From assembly GCF_027943255.1 (NCBI RefSeq), contig NC_072895.1, positions 74,278,001 through 74,342,000 of the forward strand: a DNA stretch of 64,000 nucleotides. Direction: 5' to 3'. Position 1 is the stretch's first letter. Every line of letters starts with the position of its first letter. The stretch is from Anastrepha obliqua (taxonomy: Eukaryota > Arthropoda > Insecta > Diptera > Tephritidae). Under the pieces are notes generated by a model that worked only from the letters and a program-made list of their open reading frames with translations, made no database searches and was not told where the DNA came from. This document shows positions 35,705 to 46,879 of this stretch, in pieces. Both the position numbers and the translations under genes were made by a program.

Positions 35705-36125
35705 CTTTAGACTGGAAATAAACGAAATTTTGTTGCCGTCTGGATCCTTGTACTCTTAATTTTTCCAGCTTGTGACGACTCAAGTTCATAGTGATGAAAC
35801 CGAGTTTCGTCTCCAATAACAATCCGTTTTATAAATTCATTCATGTTCTCGCTAATCAGACTCAAAACCCGCGAGGGCGCACGACACAATGCTGCTTCTG
35901 AGGTGGTGTGAACATCTTTGGCACACTTCTTGCTATGTTGAACGCATGCGAAGATGATACTGAAAATTCTCGTAGATGATACTCGAAATATTTCTCCGAT
36001 TTATTTTCTTTCAAACGTGCATCTTCTAGAAAAGTTTTTTTTGTTTTTTGATTTTTCAAAAATGTCTGATCTTCTTCAATACACTCTCTTTCTTGTCTGA
36101 ACAGAGAATGCCACTTATAAAGCAA
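35705..36125 (-). mobile_element. Mariner fragment, central part
   Basis: Minus strand YKWHSLFRQERECIEEDQTF (36060-36120) from the HTH region, then, after deletion, SLISENMNEFIKRIVIGDET with FHHYELES (35770-35860), where IVIGDET holds the first Asp (usual IVTGDETW). The end resembles the segment before the second Asp. C-terminus and both ends missing. Confidence 0.68.
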
Positions 36126-37330
36126 GTGGCAACAATGACATCATTCTCAAGTTGTCCGTAAACTTTTCTTTCAGGAGATGTACATAGATGTTTCTTTCGC
36201 TGATTTACCTATTTGTCTGGCGATTTTTTAAGGGTTGATAAGCGATTTAACTCAAAACCATTGAGTGAGCTAGGTACCTGAGACTGAAGTTGATTGTCGA
36301 GCCCATCGGCCGATAACGACATCCATGTACTTGCCGGAGATGTGGTTTTCGGCTGAAATCCAACTTAAAATTTTTGCCTCAATGCTGCGGAAAGCCTACC
36401 TTGTGTGCCAGAAGATGGGGAACCATCTGTCGAATGTGTAATTCCTAAAATTTCGGGTTATTTACAGCCAGCCATTATTGGTGTGTTATCGGGCTTTGTG
36501 CTTAGCGCCATATTTTGGCTTTTTTCATATTTATTGTTTACCGTAGTCGAGTAAGTTTATGCTTGACTATCATTCGGTTAGCTATGAGTTTGCTGCCCAC
36601 AGTGGGCATGAAGCATCAGATGATATAAAAATGCATATGTTTTTGAATAGTAGCGATTGCTCCTGGATCCATACGCTCGAAGGTTGCAAAATTGTAGTCC
36701 CCTCCATATGTAAGACGCACACCGCTTGTGGTTCTTATTTGGAACGTATGCATCAAATAATATACATATACATATGTATATTTATAAAGTGTATGGACGT
36801 TGTTGTGCGTATGTACGAGAACTGTATAGAAAGCTCAGAGAAAATGTGAGCAATTCAAAAACGACGGATGCTATTAATTTATAAATATTTCGCTTAAGTG
36901 GTGGTCAACTGAGATTTCTCCATTGCTCCATATGACTGCATACAATATGAACTGTTTATGTGTATTTGTTTTATACTATTATCTTATGTTTGAAAATCAT
37001 AACAACAACTTATTTTTGTCGCCTAAGTGTGCGCATCCGTAATTGTTGAGCACTTGAATTTGGAACTAGCATGAGGTTAATAATAAAAGCACAAAAACAA
37101 AAACAGCTGAAACTGCGTCAGAATCCACTTCCGAGAAGTGCATATACTTGCTTGCATTTCCCAATAAAGTTTTTAAACTTCTGATTAGCTTACAACCTTT
37201 TATAATTATATTTTCTTGAAACGTTTGTACTTTGAAACTCTAGTAGTCACCCTTAATTATTTCATTAAGAAATTATAAAAAATGTATTATTAGCTAATTA
37301 ATGTATTTTACATTTTCTACTCATTTCCAG
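36126..37330. other. Sequence upstream of the CARMIL exon
   Basis: No second exon recognised. 36150-36480 is less AT-rich and could be a further repeat relic. A pyrimidine-rich TTTTACATTTTCTACTCATTTCCAG tract (20-base limit: ends CTACTCATTTCCAG) directly precedes the exon. Confidence 0.5.
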
Positions 37331-37428
37331 AGGGCGTTAAATCCATACTGGGCCGTCACACAAAAATTCTGGTCAAGTATATGGTTAAATTGGAGACGAA
37401 AGGTGACAAAACCGAAAATCGCGTCTTG
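37331..37428 (+). CDS. CARMIL: CARMIL exon (start of PH-like domain)
   Basis: Internal coding exon of a CARMIL (LRRC16) homologue, a leucine-rich-repeat scaffold that binds actin capping protein and acts at the membrane during actin-based protrusion. A polypyrimidine-AG acceptor ends at 37330 and a GTAAGT donor begins at 37429. The first two bases finish a codon from an upstream exon, and 32 codons follow. The peptide starts GVKSILGRHTKILVK and includes LETKGDKTENRVL, the conserved opening of the CARMIL PH-like domain (vertebrate CARMIL1 has a similar VKLEVKGDK motif). The next exon, 23.6 kb away, joins in phase 0. This is the only non-transposon coding sequence between 1 and 61000 that I recognise. 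Family assignment is from memory of the motif, not a search. Confidence 0.9.
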
Positions 37429-37842
37429 GTAAGTATGACCTCAATGGAAATACATACATGCATGCATACTACTCAGAATTCTTCGATAAATTGCTACTAC
37501 TGTAATTTTATGCTGATTCATGTAATTTACAAATAAAGTGGTAACCGCTAACGCGCGACCTTGTCCGCCTTGTTTATGTGCCGGTGTCACTTCCAGGCGC
37601 TAGTATTTCACTGTAGGTGTCATATTCCTTTCAGTTGTCTTACAGTTAAATGCCCACATATGTAATAAGCATATGTATAACTATAAAAATATGCTTACTA
37701 CCCTATAAGAAATTGTAGTGAGTGCAAACGGATACTATGATTCTGATCGTTTTTTTGGAAGGTTTACTACTCTGAGTGAGACTAAGAAAAATTACTTACT
37801 TAGGAAGTGCTAATTGTGTGCCATAGCATGTTTCGACACATA

Positions 37843-38098
37843 TCGCACCCTAAATACAAAAGGATCACAACTCAAAATGTTCCTTCTGCTCAAATATGAA
37901 CGAGACGTTATCAATAAAACGGTCCGCGGATGACATATGGAAAAAATACATTTTTTGTTTTTTGGTAGGACTGTTATAAGCTTACATGGCAAATTTCAGC
38001 GTGATATGTCACATAGTTTGTTTTCTGTGCTACTGTAAACAAGTCAAGCTCGAGTGTGGAAAATTTTGAGTTGTGACCCTTTTGTATTTAGGGTGCGA
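37843..38098. mobile_element. TA-flanked MITE with 35-base TIRs
   Basis: 256 bases between TA dinucleotides (37841-37842, 38099-38100). TIRs start TCGCACCCTAAATACAAAAG and extend through TCACAACTCAAAAT with about one mismatch, so the whole unit can fold on itself. No open frame of note. It sits about 415 bases downstream of the CARMIL exon at 37331. TA target and TIR length suggest a mariner-derived MITE. Confidence 0.88.
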
Positions 38099-38334
38099 TA
38101 TGTATATGGAGTACATGAACTTGCCACTAACTTAATGGTACTCACGCACAAATCCACTCGATTATCTATTCCGATTCTTTTCCCTTTTGCAACAAGACTA
38201 GCTGTATCAAATTGATATAAATAAAGATAAAGTTATGCTTAAAAGTAATAATAAAAATATATCAGTACATTATTTGTAAACAACATTAGTATTAAATAAA
38301 GAAACAAAAACTCAACTTTGTCCGTGTACAATAA

Positions 38335-38645
38335 AGTTTTAATCTACAAAACAATTATAAAGCCTATCTGGACTTAGGGAATACAACTATGGGGAACAGC
38401 AATCGAAAATACTAAAAATAATAACTGGTGCGCCCCGATATATCTCAAATCCCGACTTACACAGAGAACTGGTCATTACCACAATCCAAGAAGAAATAAC
38501 AAAGGTCAGCAGAAAGTACCAGGGAATGATAGAAACACACTGCAACAACGAAGTAAATGTACTTCCTACACAAGAACTCATGTGAGCCCGCCGACTCCAA
38601 CGCAAACGACCGACCGACCTTATATAAATCACAATCTTAAAAATA
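38335..38645 (+). mobile_element. Jockey-like LINE, ORF2 C-terminus
   Basis: Mixed frames read KPIWT-GIQLWGTA (about 38360), LRIITGAPRYISNPDLHREL (38395-38470) and VSRKYQGMIETHCNNEVNVL (38500-38565). Jockey ORF2 ends in this way (KPIWTYG-LWG, APWY--N--IH-DL). A stop precedes ARRLQRKRPTDL. Upstream RT is missing. Confidence 0.75.
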
Positions 38646-39639
38646 TCACGTAGCTGTTAAAAGAAATTTATCCAGTATTTATGTCTATTGCATTTTTAGA
38701 ACGAATTTTAACGAAGAAGGATTAAGGATTGATATATTATTGCGTCAAAAACAGTCGCTCGTATCAGCTAGATCACCGGCCCCTAACGGAAGCTTAAAAG
38801 CTATGCGATATGAGCTGGCTCATTGTATTACTTTTAACATTTTGCCAGCGAAACAACAAAAAAATTACACTAACACGAACATAATCTATAGGTATAGTGA
38901 TCTATGGCCACTGACGTTATAGCGTATTAGTTTTTATTATTATATATTATATATACCATAATGCCGTTTTTTCGAGTGAAAATCATATCACTCCAAGATA
39001 AACCCAAATTACCCTTCTTATAAACTAGTTATACATCTATATTGTATTTGGGTATGTTTTCATATACATATTTATGCAACTTTTTGCAGCCAACCCACAA
39101 ATAAATTGTCATTAAGATGACTTGGAAACTTGTTGGCACATGTTTAGTTATTTAATATGTCAGTTGTCATTTTGCATGGACACTCATACGTAAAAAATTG
39201 TAAATGCTTGCATACATCTGTATGCTTTAAAATACAAAGTACAATGGTGATGGTATGAATTGTGCCATGGTTGAGTTGTGGGGGAGCCTAGACATTCGTG
39301 TAATTGCGGCTAACAGTGATCTGAGTCGCATTACCGAATACAGTGACAGAATGAGTGCAGCAACGGTAGTCGTTAGCCTATCTCAATGTAATGAGGTTGC
39401 ACTGTACTATGTATATATACCATACCAGTGATCTGTGTAACTCATGAATTGTTGTTCATACTAGAAACGAACGGTATTGGAACATAAATATATATTTTTT
39501 TTAATTGTATTTAAAGACATATATTAATATCCTGTCTTCCGAAACCTCAATCGTCTCTCGTTTATTTACATTATATAAACTCTATCTTTTAGATGGCCCC
39601 ACTGCAAATAGTTCAGTTTCTGCAAAATGTCGTAAAAGT

Positions 39640-39800
39640 ATTCCTCATTTGAATTTCGTTGCTATGACATGATTGTTTCGTTGGATGCGAGCATGTCGAT
39701 GATACATATATACATATATGTATGTTGCGCCGTCTTGTGGAAACCACATATCGTTAATATCCAAAACAACGTTGCTAATATTATATATTTTCTCGATATT
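39640..39800 (-). mobile_element. Possible DD41D/Tc1-type fragment
   Basis: Minus strand VLDINDMWFPQDGAT resembles the 'WFQQDGATCHT' second-Asp motif, then degenerates into a TATACATA simple repeat and RIQRNNHVIATKF. Too short for a firm assignment. Confidence 0.4.
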
Positions 39801-39989
39801 GCAATCGGTTAACAGGGAGCTCATTTCCAGCTGAATTTTCATAGAAATGTGGCCAACAGTTTAACAGCCGGGAACTAGTGTTTTTATGTTTTTTACCGAG
39901 ACAGGCGACTAAATTGATACCATTAATTTTTTAGTACAAACTCTGATAAACGATAATAACTGAAAATATCCACAAACATAGTCATATTT

Positions 39990-40165
39990 TTTATGAGGAG
40001 CCTTTTCATGGCAGAAATACACTCGGAGGCTTGCCATTGCCTGCCGAGGGGCGACCGCTATTAGAAAAAATGTTTTCTTCATTTTGGTGCTTCACGGAGA
40101 TTAGAAGCTCCGAATTCCGAATGGTAATCACGCACCAACCCATTCCGCTACGGCTGCCTCCTTCA
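39990..40165 (-). repeat. tRNA-derived SINE copy, 3'-truncated
   Basis: On the + strand TTTTATGAGGAGCCTTTTCA, TGCCATTGCCTGCCGAGGGG and CACGCACCAACCCATTCCGC, the last being the A-box side of the tRNA head. The B box is mutated (GGAGATTAGAAGCTCC). The 3' part with 'GGAGGAGGAGCTCGG' is missing. Confidence 0.8.
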
Positions 40166-40391
40166 TATCGGTAATAATAATGAAACCAACCAAAAATACT
40201 TAAATATTCCCATTCTCATGGCAGTCGGTTATACGTTACTGGAATAGCTCGAGTTTCTCGCGACCAAGGGCGGCCGCCCTAGTAAACTAGCCCTGTCCGT
40301 GCATCGTATCTCATTCCTGTTCTATCGTCACAGGAGCAATCCTATGCCGCAATTTTGCTCCAAATATTTCTCTTCAGGGGTGATATTAATA

Positions 40392-41660
40392 GGACTATGA
40401 ATAAGTTCGTGCGGTTTTACAACAGATGGCGTAACTTGATTATTATTCCATCGATCCACATTTCCAAACATTCATTGGAGAGCTACTGTCGTAAGGCACA
40501 AACGTCAGTATAAGTTTTTTATTTGAAGCGTAAACAACAATATTTTTACCACACTTGAAAATGTCGAATTTCGTGCCAAATAATGTGTTTTTGCGGGGAA
40601 TTCTTTAATATGAAGAAAAAAGCAGCCGAAAGTCATCGTATCTTGGTGGAAGTTTATGGTGAGCATGCTCTAGCTGAGCGAACGTGCCAGAAGTGGTTTG
40701 CACGCTTTAAAAGTGGTGATTTTGGCTTGGAAGACGAAGAACGCGAGGGTGCGCCGCCAAAGTTCATGGATACCGAATTGGAGGAATTGCTCGATCAAGA
40801 TCCGGCTCAAACGCAAGAAGAGGTTGCAAAAACTTTGGGAGTTGATCAATCAACCATTTCCAAACGTTTAAAAGCCATGGGAATGATCCGAAAGGTAGGC
40901 CATTGGGTGCCGTATGAATTGAAGCCAAGAGACGTTGAACGCCGTTTTATGGCATGCGAACAACTGCTTCAACGGCACAAAAGAAAGGGTTTTTTGCATC
41001 GAATTGTGACTGGCGATGAAAAGTGGGTCCATTACGACAATCCAAAACGTCGGGCAACGTATGGATACCCTGGCCATGCTTCAACATCGACGTCGGCGCA
41101 GAATATTCATGGCCTGAAGGTTATGCTGTGTATCTGGTGGGACCAGCTGGGTGTTGTGTATTATGAGCTACTGAAACCGAATGAAACGATTACGGGGGAT
41201 GTCTACCGACGACAATTGATGCGTTTGAGCCGAGCACTGCGAGAAAAACGGCCGCAATACGCCGATAGACACGACAAAGTTATTTTGCAACATGACAATG
41301 CTCGGCCACATGTTGCACAAGTGGTCAAAACATACTTAGAAACGCTCAAATGGGATGTCCTACCCCACCCGCCGTATAGTCCAGACCTTGCGCCATCCGA
41401 TTACTATCTCTTCCGATCGATGCAACATGGCCTGGCTGACCAGCACTTCCGTAATTACGATGAAGTCAAAAAATGGATCGATTCGTGGATTGCGGCAAAA
41501 CCGACCGAATTTTTCACAAAGGGAATCCGTGAATTGCCAGAAAGATGGGAAAAAGTAGTAGCAAGCGATGGACGATACTTTGAATATTAAATTTGTGACC
41601 ATTTTACGTCAATAAAGTTTCAAATTTCGAAAAAAAACCGCACGAACTTATTCATAGTCC
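40392..41660 (+). mobile_element. Mauritiana-type mariner, copy 2, complete
   Basis: 1269 bases with both termini: GGACTATGAATAAGTTCGTG and its inverse CACGAACTTATTCATAGTCC, perfect for 20 bases and more. TA duplicates are at 40390-40391 and 41661-41662. It aligns without gaps to copy 1 (1379-2639) with about four differences. The host sequence is the LINE at 40225-44010. With intact TIRs and an open catalytic frame it is the best candidate in the window for recent or ongoing mobility. Confidence 0.95.
40583..41590 (+). CDS. Mariner transposase, mauritiana-type, open frame
   Basis: 335 codons, identical to the copy at 1570-2577 except near the end: VVASDGRYFEY here, VVVSDGQYFEY there. The version here is closer to the Mos1 ending (VASDGKYLE), suggesting copy 1 carries the derived Val. 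Catalytic Asp145, Asp238 and Asp273 and the WVPYEL linker are intact. The ATG at 40561 (MSNFVPN) is again out of frame with the main gene, so initiation at 40583 or 40610 must be assumed. Whether the altered N-terminus still folds the first HTH is unknown. Confidence 0.93.
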   Translation: MCFCGEFFNMKKKAAESHRILVEVYGEHALAERTCQKWFARFKSGDFGLEDEEREGAPPKFMDTELEELLDQDPAQTQEEVAKTLGVDQSTISKRLKAMGMIRKVGHWVPYELKPRDVERRFMACEQLLQRHKRKGFLHRIVTGDEKWVHYDNPKRRATYGYPGHASTSTSAQNIHGLKVMLCIWWDQLGVVYYELLKPNETITGDVYRRQLMRLSRALREKRPQYADRHDKVILQHDNARPHVAQVVKTYLETLKWDVLPHPPYSPDLAPSDYYLFRSMQHGLADQHFRNYDEVKKWIDSWIAAKPTEFFTKGIRELPERWEKVVASDGRYFEY

Positions 41661-42746
41661 TATTAAATCCAACCCTGGATCAGAAGTATTCTATTGCTGC
41701 GTCTGCCATAAACGGCCCCACCCGAACCCCATCTCGGTTAGGTGTAACAAGGGTAACAGGTGGAGCTACCTAAAGACCTGTTCAGGCCGTAAGTCATACA
41801 GGGAGTGACACACTGTATGTGATCACACGTTGCTCCCGCCACCAGGCGTCTCCTGCCTCAACGGCTGTCACATCTTCTAATGTGCCGGCACTACCAACCG
41901 GGACAAACCAGTAGCTCTTGTTCCTCCGCACAGTCTGTTCCGTGTGTCAGACAAGAGAAACTCGGGACGTGACATCAGTCAAATGCAGTCCCTCAATGGC
42001 TGGTGCCACTTTCGGAGATGCTCTGGCCTGCACTCCACCCGTGACAGGACACGTGACTATGTTGCCCCCCGCAACCGCCCCCTGTGGCGTGACCGTCTAC
42101 AACAACAACAACAACAGCGGAACACACAGCAGGTCCAAGGCAGACAACCACACGCGCCCCACACACCCCGCGATACAACAGTCATCCCGAGCAGCTTCAA
42201 GCTTTTTCAATTTAACTGTAACGGACTCACGAGCAAGATAAATTAGATAATCGACTTTACGAGCTGACAAGGAATCCCAATAGCTGCGGTCTAAGAAACC
42301 AAACTGCACGCAAATTCCTCCCTGATAACCAGAGGTGGCTATAACGTGCACAGACAAGATCGCGAGCGAGACAGTGGATGTGGCCTAGCGTCCATAGTCC
42401 ACCACACAAGCGAAATCGTCTGGTCGACGAAGGCATCGGCCACAGGGACAGCACCGTAAAATGTCAAAGTATAGCTGTTCGGTCAGGTGATGCCGAGCTC
42501 GAAATTTATAATATATATATACCCCTGTCACCTCCTGTCCAGCAGGATATCAACCTGATATTGGTGCGCTCATCATAGGTGATCGGTTATAGGTGACTTT
42601 AAAGGGCATCACGGTCTTTGGCATTCAATCTTACCAAACGATCGTAGAAGACACAGTTTGGCAGAGCAGATAGACGATTTGACATTCAGCACTGTGAATG
42701 ACGACGACCCCACCAGGGTAGTGAGCAATTGCAGCAGCTCGCTTAA

Positions 42747-43414
42747 GGCACCTTTCTGGTCTAGAATTTCGATAAAATCGGTTTTTTTTCATGTTATGAT
42801 AGTTTATACTTTCAAAATTATACTTGCAAATTTTTATTTTGAAATTAGTTGTAGTGTAGACGTTACAGTCCTTTAAAACGAGACCGGTTTGGAGTACGAC
42901 GCCTAGGTATAAGAGCGATAACCGTGTTTTCCTCGAAACTTTTGTTCTGAGTTGGCGATGGTCATTCCTCAAAAACTACTCAATTGATTGATTTGAAATT
43001 TTAATATGTTATTAAGTAGACTTGTGGCTCTCGCGGATAGCAGAATTATAATTTTATAATCAATTTTTCTATTTTTTTTTTAAGTGGGAGAACATGATAA
43101 AAATAAACAGATAAAATATCTAGACATTTTTTTTTTTTTTTGTAAATCCACCTACCCACCATAGCGACATATGTCCTGATGAATAATCGACCGAATTTGA
43201 TTTTTCAGACGTTCCTGAGCAGCCTAATCAATTACGCCAGTGGCATGTGTTACGTCAGGGGAAGCAATTTTTTTTTATTATTGTCGTTGAACAATTTTTT
43301 TTTTGTAAATAATGAATTGATCTAATGAAGAAAAACGATTTTCAATTGATACCGATGGGTTTGCTTCAATATTCAACGCCTTTAATTTTCACGTCTCTAG
43401 ACCAGAAAGGTGCC
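42747..43414. mobile_element. 668-base MITE with TTAA duplication
   Basis: TIRs GGCACCTTTCTGGTCTAGA and TCTAGACCAGAAAGGTGCC are perfect 19-base inverses, flanked by TTAA on both sides (42743-42746, 43415-43418). No coding frame. If one TTAA and the element are ignored, the LINE reads through in frame (SSSLN-ITISSAGLI), so the insertion is exact. TTAA target specificity points to piggyBac-type transposase, although the termini do not begin CCC as in typical piggyBac. Confidence 0.92.
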
Positions 43415-44010
43415 TTAACATAACAATTTCTAGCGCTGGTCTGATAAATCAAACACAAGCTGGCGACCTTTAATATCGCTTGCAACAGACCACTTGCCCA
43501 TTACCGTCTCGATTGAGAGATCTGCCGACTTTGTTTCCGCGAATCACCGGTCATATATTAACTTCAACAAAGCTAATTGGGCCGGCTTCGCGGCTTCTTA
43601 CAATCCCCACCGATGTGTGCGTAGGCGAAAGCGCATTCTGCAAGGTGCTCACAGTTGCTGCGGCTCGCTTTATTCCTGCTGGAAAGATCCGAGGCATTCG
43701 TCCCAATTTCCCAGCTGAAGCAGCCGTTTTAGCAAACGTAGGTTTTACCCTGGCATACACCTGCTTGAGCCAGAGCCGCCTTCCTTTCAATTACGACGAC
43801 GAGATCCAGGACAAACCGAACAGATATCTACTGGACCGGTCAGTGTTTAGACAGACAATAAACGACATTCATTGGGAGACCATTCTTATGGTCCCGACCC
43901 CCGAATGCCGTAATCGGAGTCCAACCACCACCCACAGGAGATGAAGAGCTCAAGGTACTCCGAGAGACGCGCGTAACCTTGACACAACTACGACCGATAA
44001 GGTTTAGTAT

Positions 44011-46366
44011 TGCTGCTACCACAACAATAACAACAACTAAAATATTCCACCAAACCAATTTCTATAAAGAAAAACCTTTCAAAACAGTCGGTTGTCAAGA
44101 TTGTCAATTTTGCAACTAATCTGCGAAGAACCATCCAAATAGTAGTTTAGCAAAAACACAACATAACATTGTATATAATGAATCGCTAAAATTTTAGTGA
44201 CTGTTTTCCAAATTATGGCTATAATTTTCCAAACAGAAATCGAGATATTTGACTAGAGAATCAAGATTGAAGATTGAAGAATCAAGATTTTGAATACAAG
44301 ATAATAGAAACGCGAGACCCCTTAAAATAAATAAATTGTCAGCCCTTGTGCTTATATACATATTGGCCATACTACTGTTTAGAAAGCACGCCTATGTAGT
44401 GATCACCTTCATATAGGCAATTTTTGCAAAAAAATGTATTCGCAAATAACAAATATCTACAAAATATTCTTAATACGATCCCACTCGGGCAATAAATCAT
44501 ATTTTTTTAAACATATCGGCTCCAGAGCCACCTAGCTGGTCAGTTTATGTTGAGTCCAGATTTCTAAGAAATAAACCAAAAAAATTGTTCAGTAATCCAT
44601 CCGTTAAGTTTTGACCCATTTATAAACAGTATAGGTAAATTTAATTTAAAAAATAAAAATTTAATATTATTTATACATATAAATAATCTAATCATAAGAT
44701 TATATTTATTCTCTCAATTGATTGCCGGTGAAATTACTCTGCTTTTGAGAAATTAAACTCTTTTTTTTGAGATATGACGAATTGTAGTCTATTAACTTAA
44801 TATTAGTGCGCGATTATTTGATTAATATTTTATATAACTAAAACAAAACAAATACGCGAAAAACGAAAAACAAACTTTGTCTAATTTTTTAATGTAGTTT
44901 CCCATTTTTTTATTAACTTCTTCATGATAGCATCGAACGAAATTAATGATTTTCTTTAATACTCGTACATAGCAATTGAAGTTTGACCGGCGTCCGTTCG
45001 GCTGACGACGATGCTACTAAAATATGCAGCAGCTGTCATGTTGGAATTCAAAACTTGTGCCAACGAACTAATAGGTATACTTGTATATACCAGGCTTGCA
45101 GACCACTTGAGGCCAACAACAATATAAATAACAAAAACCAAACGACGACGGGGACCGCCTTCAGTCATTGGTGAAATGAGCGTAGCAGACGGTATTCATT
45201 AAAACCGTTGCATTCCACATGCACTCAACGCCTAGTTAATTTTACAAGCATTTACCTACTCGTATGTGCACGATACATATAGACAGATTAATGTTTCGAA
45301 AATGCGAGTTTGCTGTAATTTTGTTGCCAGTTTGGTAGCCAACTCTTCCAGTTATTGGTTGAATGTGGACAACAATTGTGCAGTGATTGCATTGGAATGC
45401 GCCATCAACAGACAAAGACAATTGTATTACATAACAATAAAAAAGCTTGGCTTACGAATTTTAGGTAAATTAAAATATATTGTTTTTGCGTTGCGGAAAA
45501 GTTCGCTTGATTTTCTTTTATCACTGTCATGGGCAGTGTACTCGTACGAGTATTGTTCGTGTGGTCATATACAGTACTCGTAATACATAACAACGTTTTA
45601 CATGGAAAAAATATTCAACTTTTGGTGGTAAAATATCTTGTTTAGATTGAATCTTTGTAACATTCTTTCTACATATGTGCATATATGCGTGCGTTATTTT
45701 ACGAAAAATATTCCGTTGGCTTATCCTATACGAGTACTCACGTGAAAGGCTGGTTCAATTACTTGGTGAGTTAACGGCTATTTGGTTTGCTACTCTTCTT
45801 CTCTACTGTATTGTTTAACTTTTATTATTGTTTTCATTATTTAGCCAGCATACCTACTGTTGCTTCGGCTGCCATTGACACATTCAGTGTGTTGCGAGTG
45901 GCTGCTAGCGAAACAATATCATTCGGCTTTGAGTGACTCATCTGCAATCCCATTGGTTCTGGTCAGCTGTGTTCGAATTGTGTTCAAAGTTACTAGGAAT
46001 ATTTTTTCTCTCGTTAAAAGTGAAAAATGTCTGACTTCGTGCGCGTAATCGTATAAGCGCTTGAATTTTTGATTCACTAGCTTTCATAACGCGCGGACTT
46101 TCTTTAACTGACAGCTCTTCTGATTACACTAGTTTACACCAAGGCGTTTTTTAAACTAATTTGAGGTCGGTGAAACCAAAAATGAATTTTATTTTATTTT
46201 TTTTTTTCAAATAACGGTTTCCGGTCTTGTTACTCTTGTCAATTATTACAAATTTGTTGCTTAATAACTCAATCAAAAAATTATTTAATTGATTTGTGCA
46301 CTTAATTTCAACGTTGTCAATAGAATTAGCCGACAAGCCAATTCAGTTTTAATTATTGTATTTGTA
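44011..46366. other. AT-rich intronic sequence, unassigned
   Basis: Nothing recognised apart from short simple repeats. 44990-45180 has moderate GC content but no stable frame. Confidence 0.5.
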
Positions 46367-46378
46367 TATGCTATCAAT

Positions 46379-46670
46379 ATACATATAATGCGACCGCCGT
46401 AGCCGTAGGTTGCCTAGGTTCGAATCTCCTTGCATGAACATCAAATAATAGAAAACGTTTTTTCTAAGAGCGGTTGCCCCTTAGCAGTCAGTGGCAAGCC
46501 TCCAGGTGTATTTCTGCTATGAAAAATTTCATCATAAAAAAACAATTAATCGTTCGGAGTTGGCTTAAATCTAGGCCCCTCCATTTGTGGTATAACATTA
46601 AGACGTCCTCGCAAATAAGAAGCGGAGCTCGGTCAAACACCTCACAGAAGTACACGCGCCAATTATTTTT
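46379..46670 (+). repeat. tRNA-derived SINE with 12-base target duplication
   Basis: TATGCTATCAAT occurs at 46367-46378 and 46671-46682 as target-site duplication. Between them: GCGACCGCCGTAGCCGTAGG (A-box side), GGTTCGAATCTCC (B box, about 46421), AAGCGGAGCTCGG-like body text and the CGCGCCAATTATTTTT tail. The intermediate tRNA-like segment is partly deleted. Confidence 0.9.
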
Positions 46671-46879
46671 TATGCTATCAATTTTTATCCTAAAATATAA
46701 AATTAAAATTTAAAATGGTTTATGGGCTGATGATTTGTATGCATGTATGTATATACATGAGCTTCGAAATCTTTACCGAAAAGGAACAAAACAAACTAGC
46801 GTATATAGTATGCATGCAGCGGCTTTATAATAGGGTGAAATCAGAGGATCTGGTAAAAAATTATTTCTTTTATATATTG

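Larger units (their letters stand above)
40225..44010 (+). mobile_element. Jockey/I-type LINE host to a mariner and a MITE
   Basis: In order: a Cys/His-rich finger YCCVCHKR (about 41688) and a second similar block NGWCHFRRCSGLHSTRD (41995-42045) ending DYVAPRN; then a CAA repeat. The endonuclease domain begins FKLFQFNCNGLTSKIN (42198-42245) and continues through ETKLHANS, GGYNVHRQDRERDSGCGLA and IYNIYIP. After the MITE it resumes ITISSAGLINQTQAGD, then SIERSADFVSANHRSYINF and FIPAGKIRGIRPNFPAEAA. RT is deleted: from about 43750 the text jumps to GDEELKVLRETRVTLTQLRP, a C-terminal segment. Several stops. The 5' boundary is approximate. Confidence 0.78.

Noticed and set aside
1..37330. Search for the CARMIL start exon
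   Set aside because: A short initiator exon could not be told from background without transcript data; none reported.
42097..42357. 86-codon minus frame with a Leu-rich end
   Set aside because: Antisense of the LINE; the Leu/Val run is the reverse of the CAA repeat.
43480..43944. 154-codon plus frame considered as a host gene
   Set aside because: It overlaps the LINE endonuclease in mixed frames (FIPAGKIRGIRPNFPAEAA is LINE).
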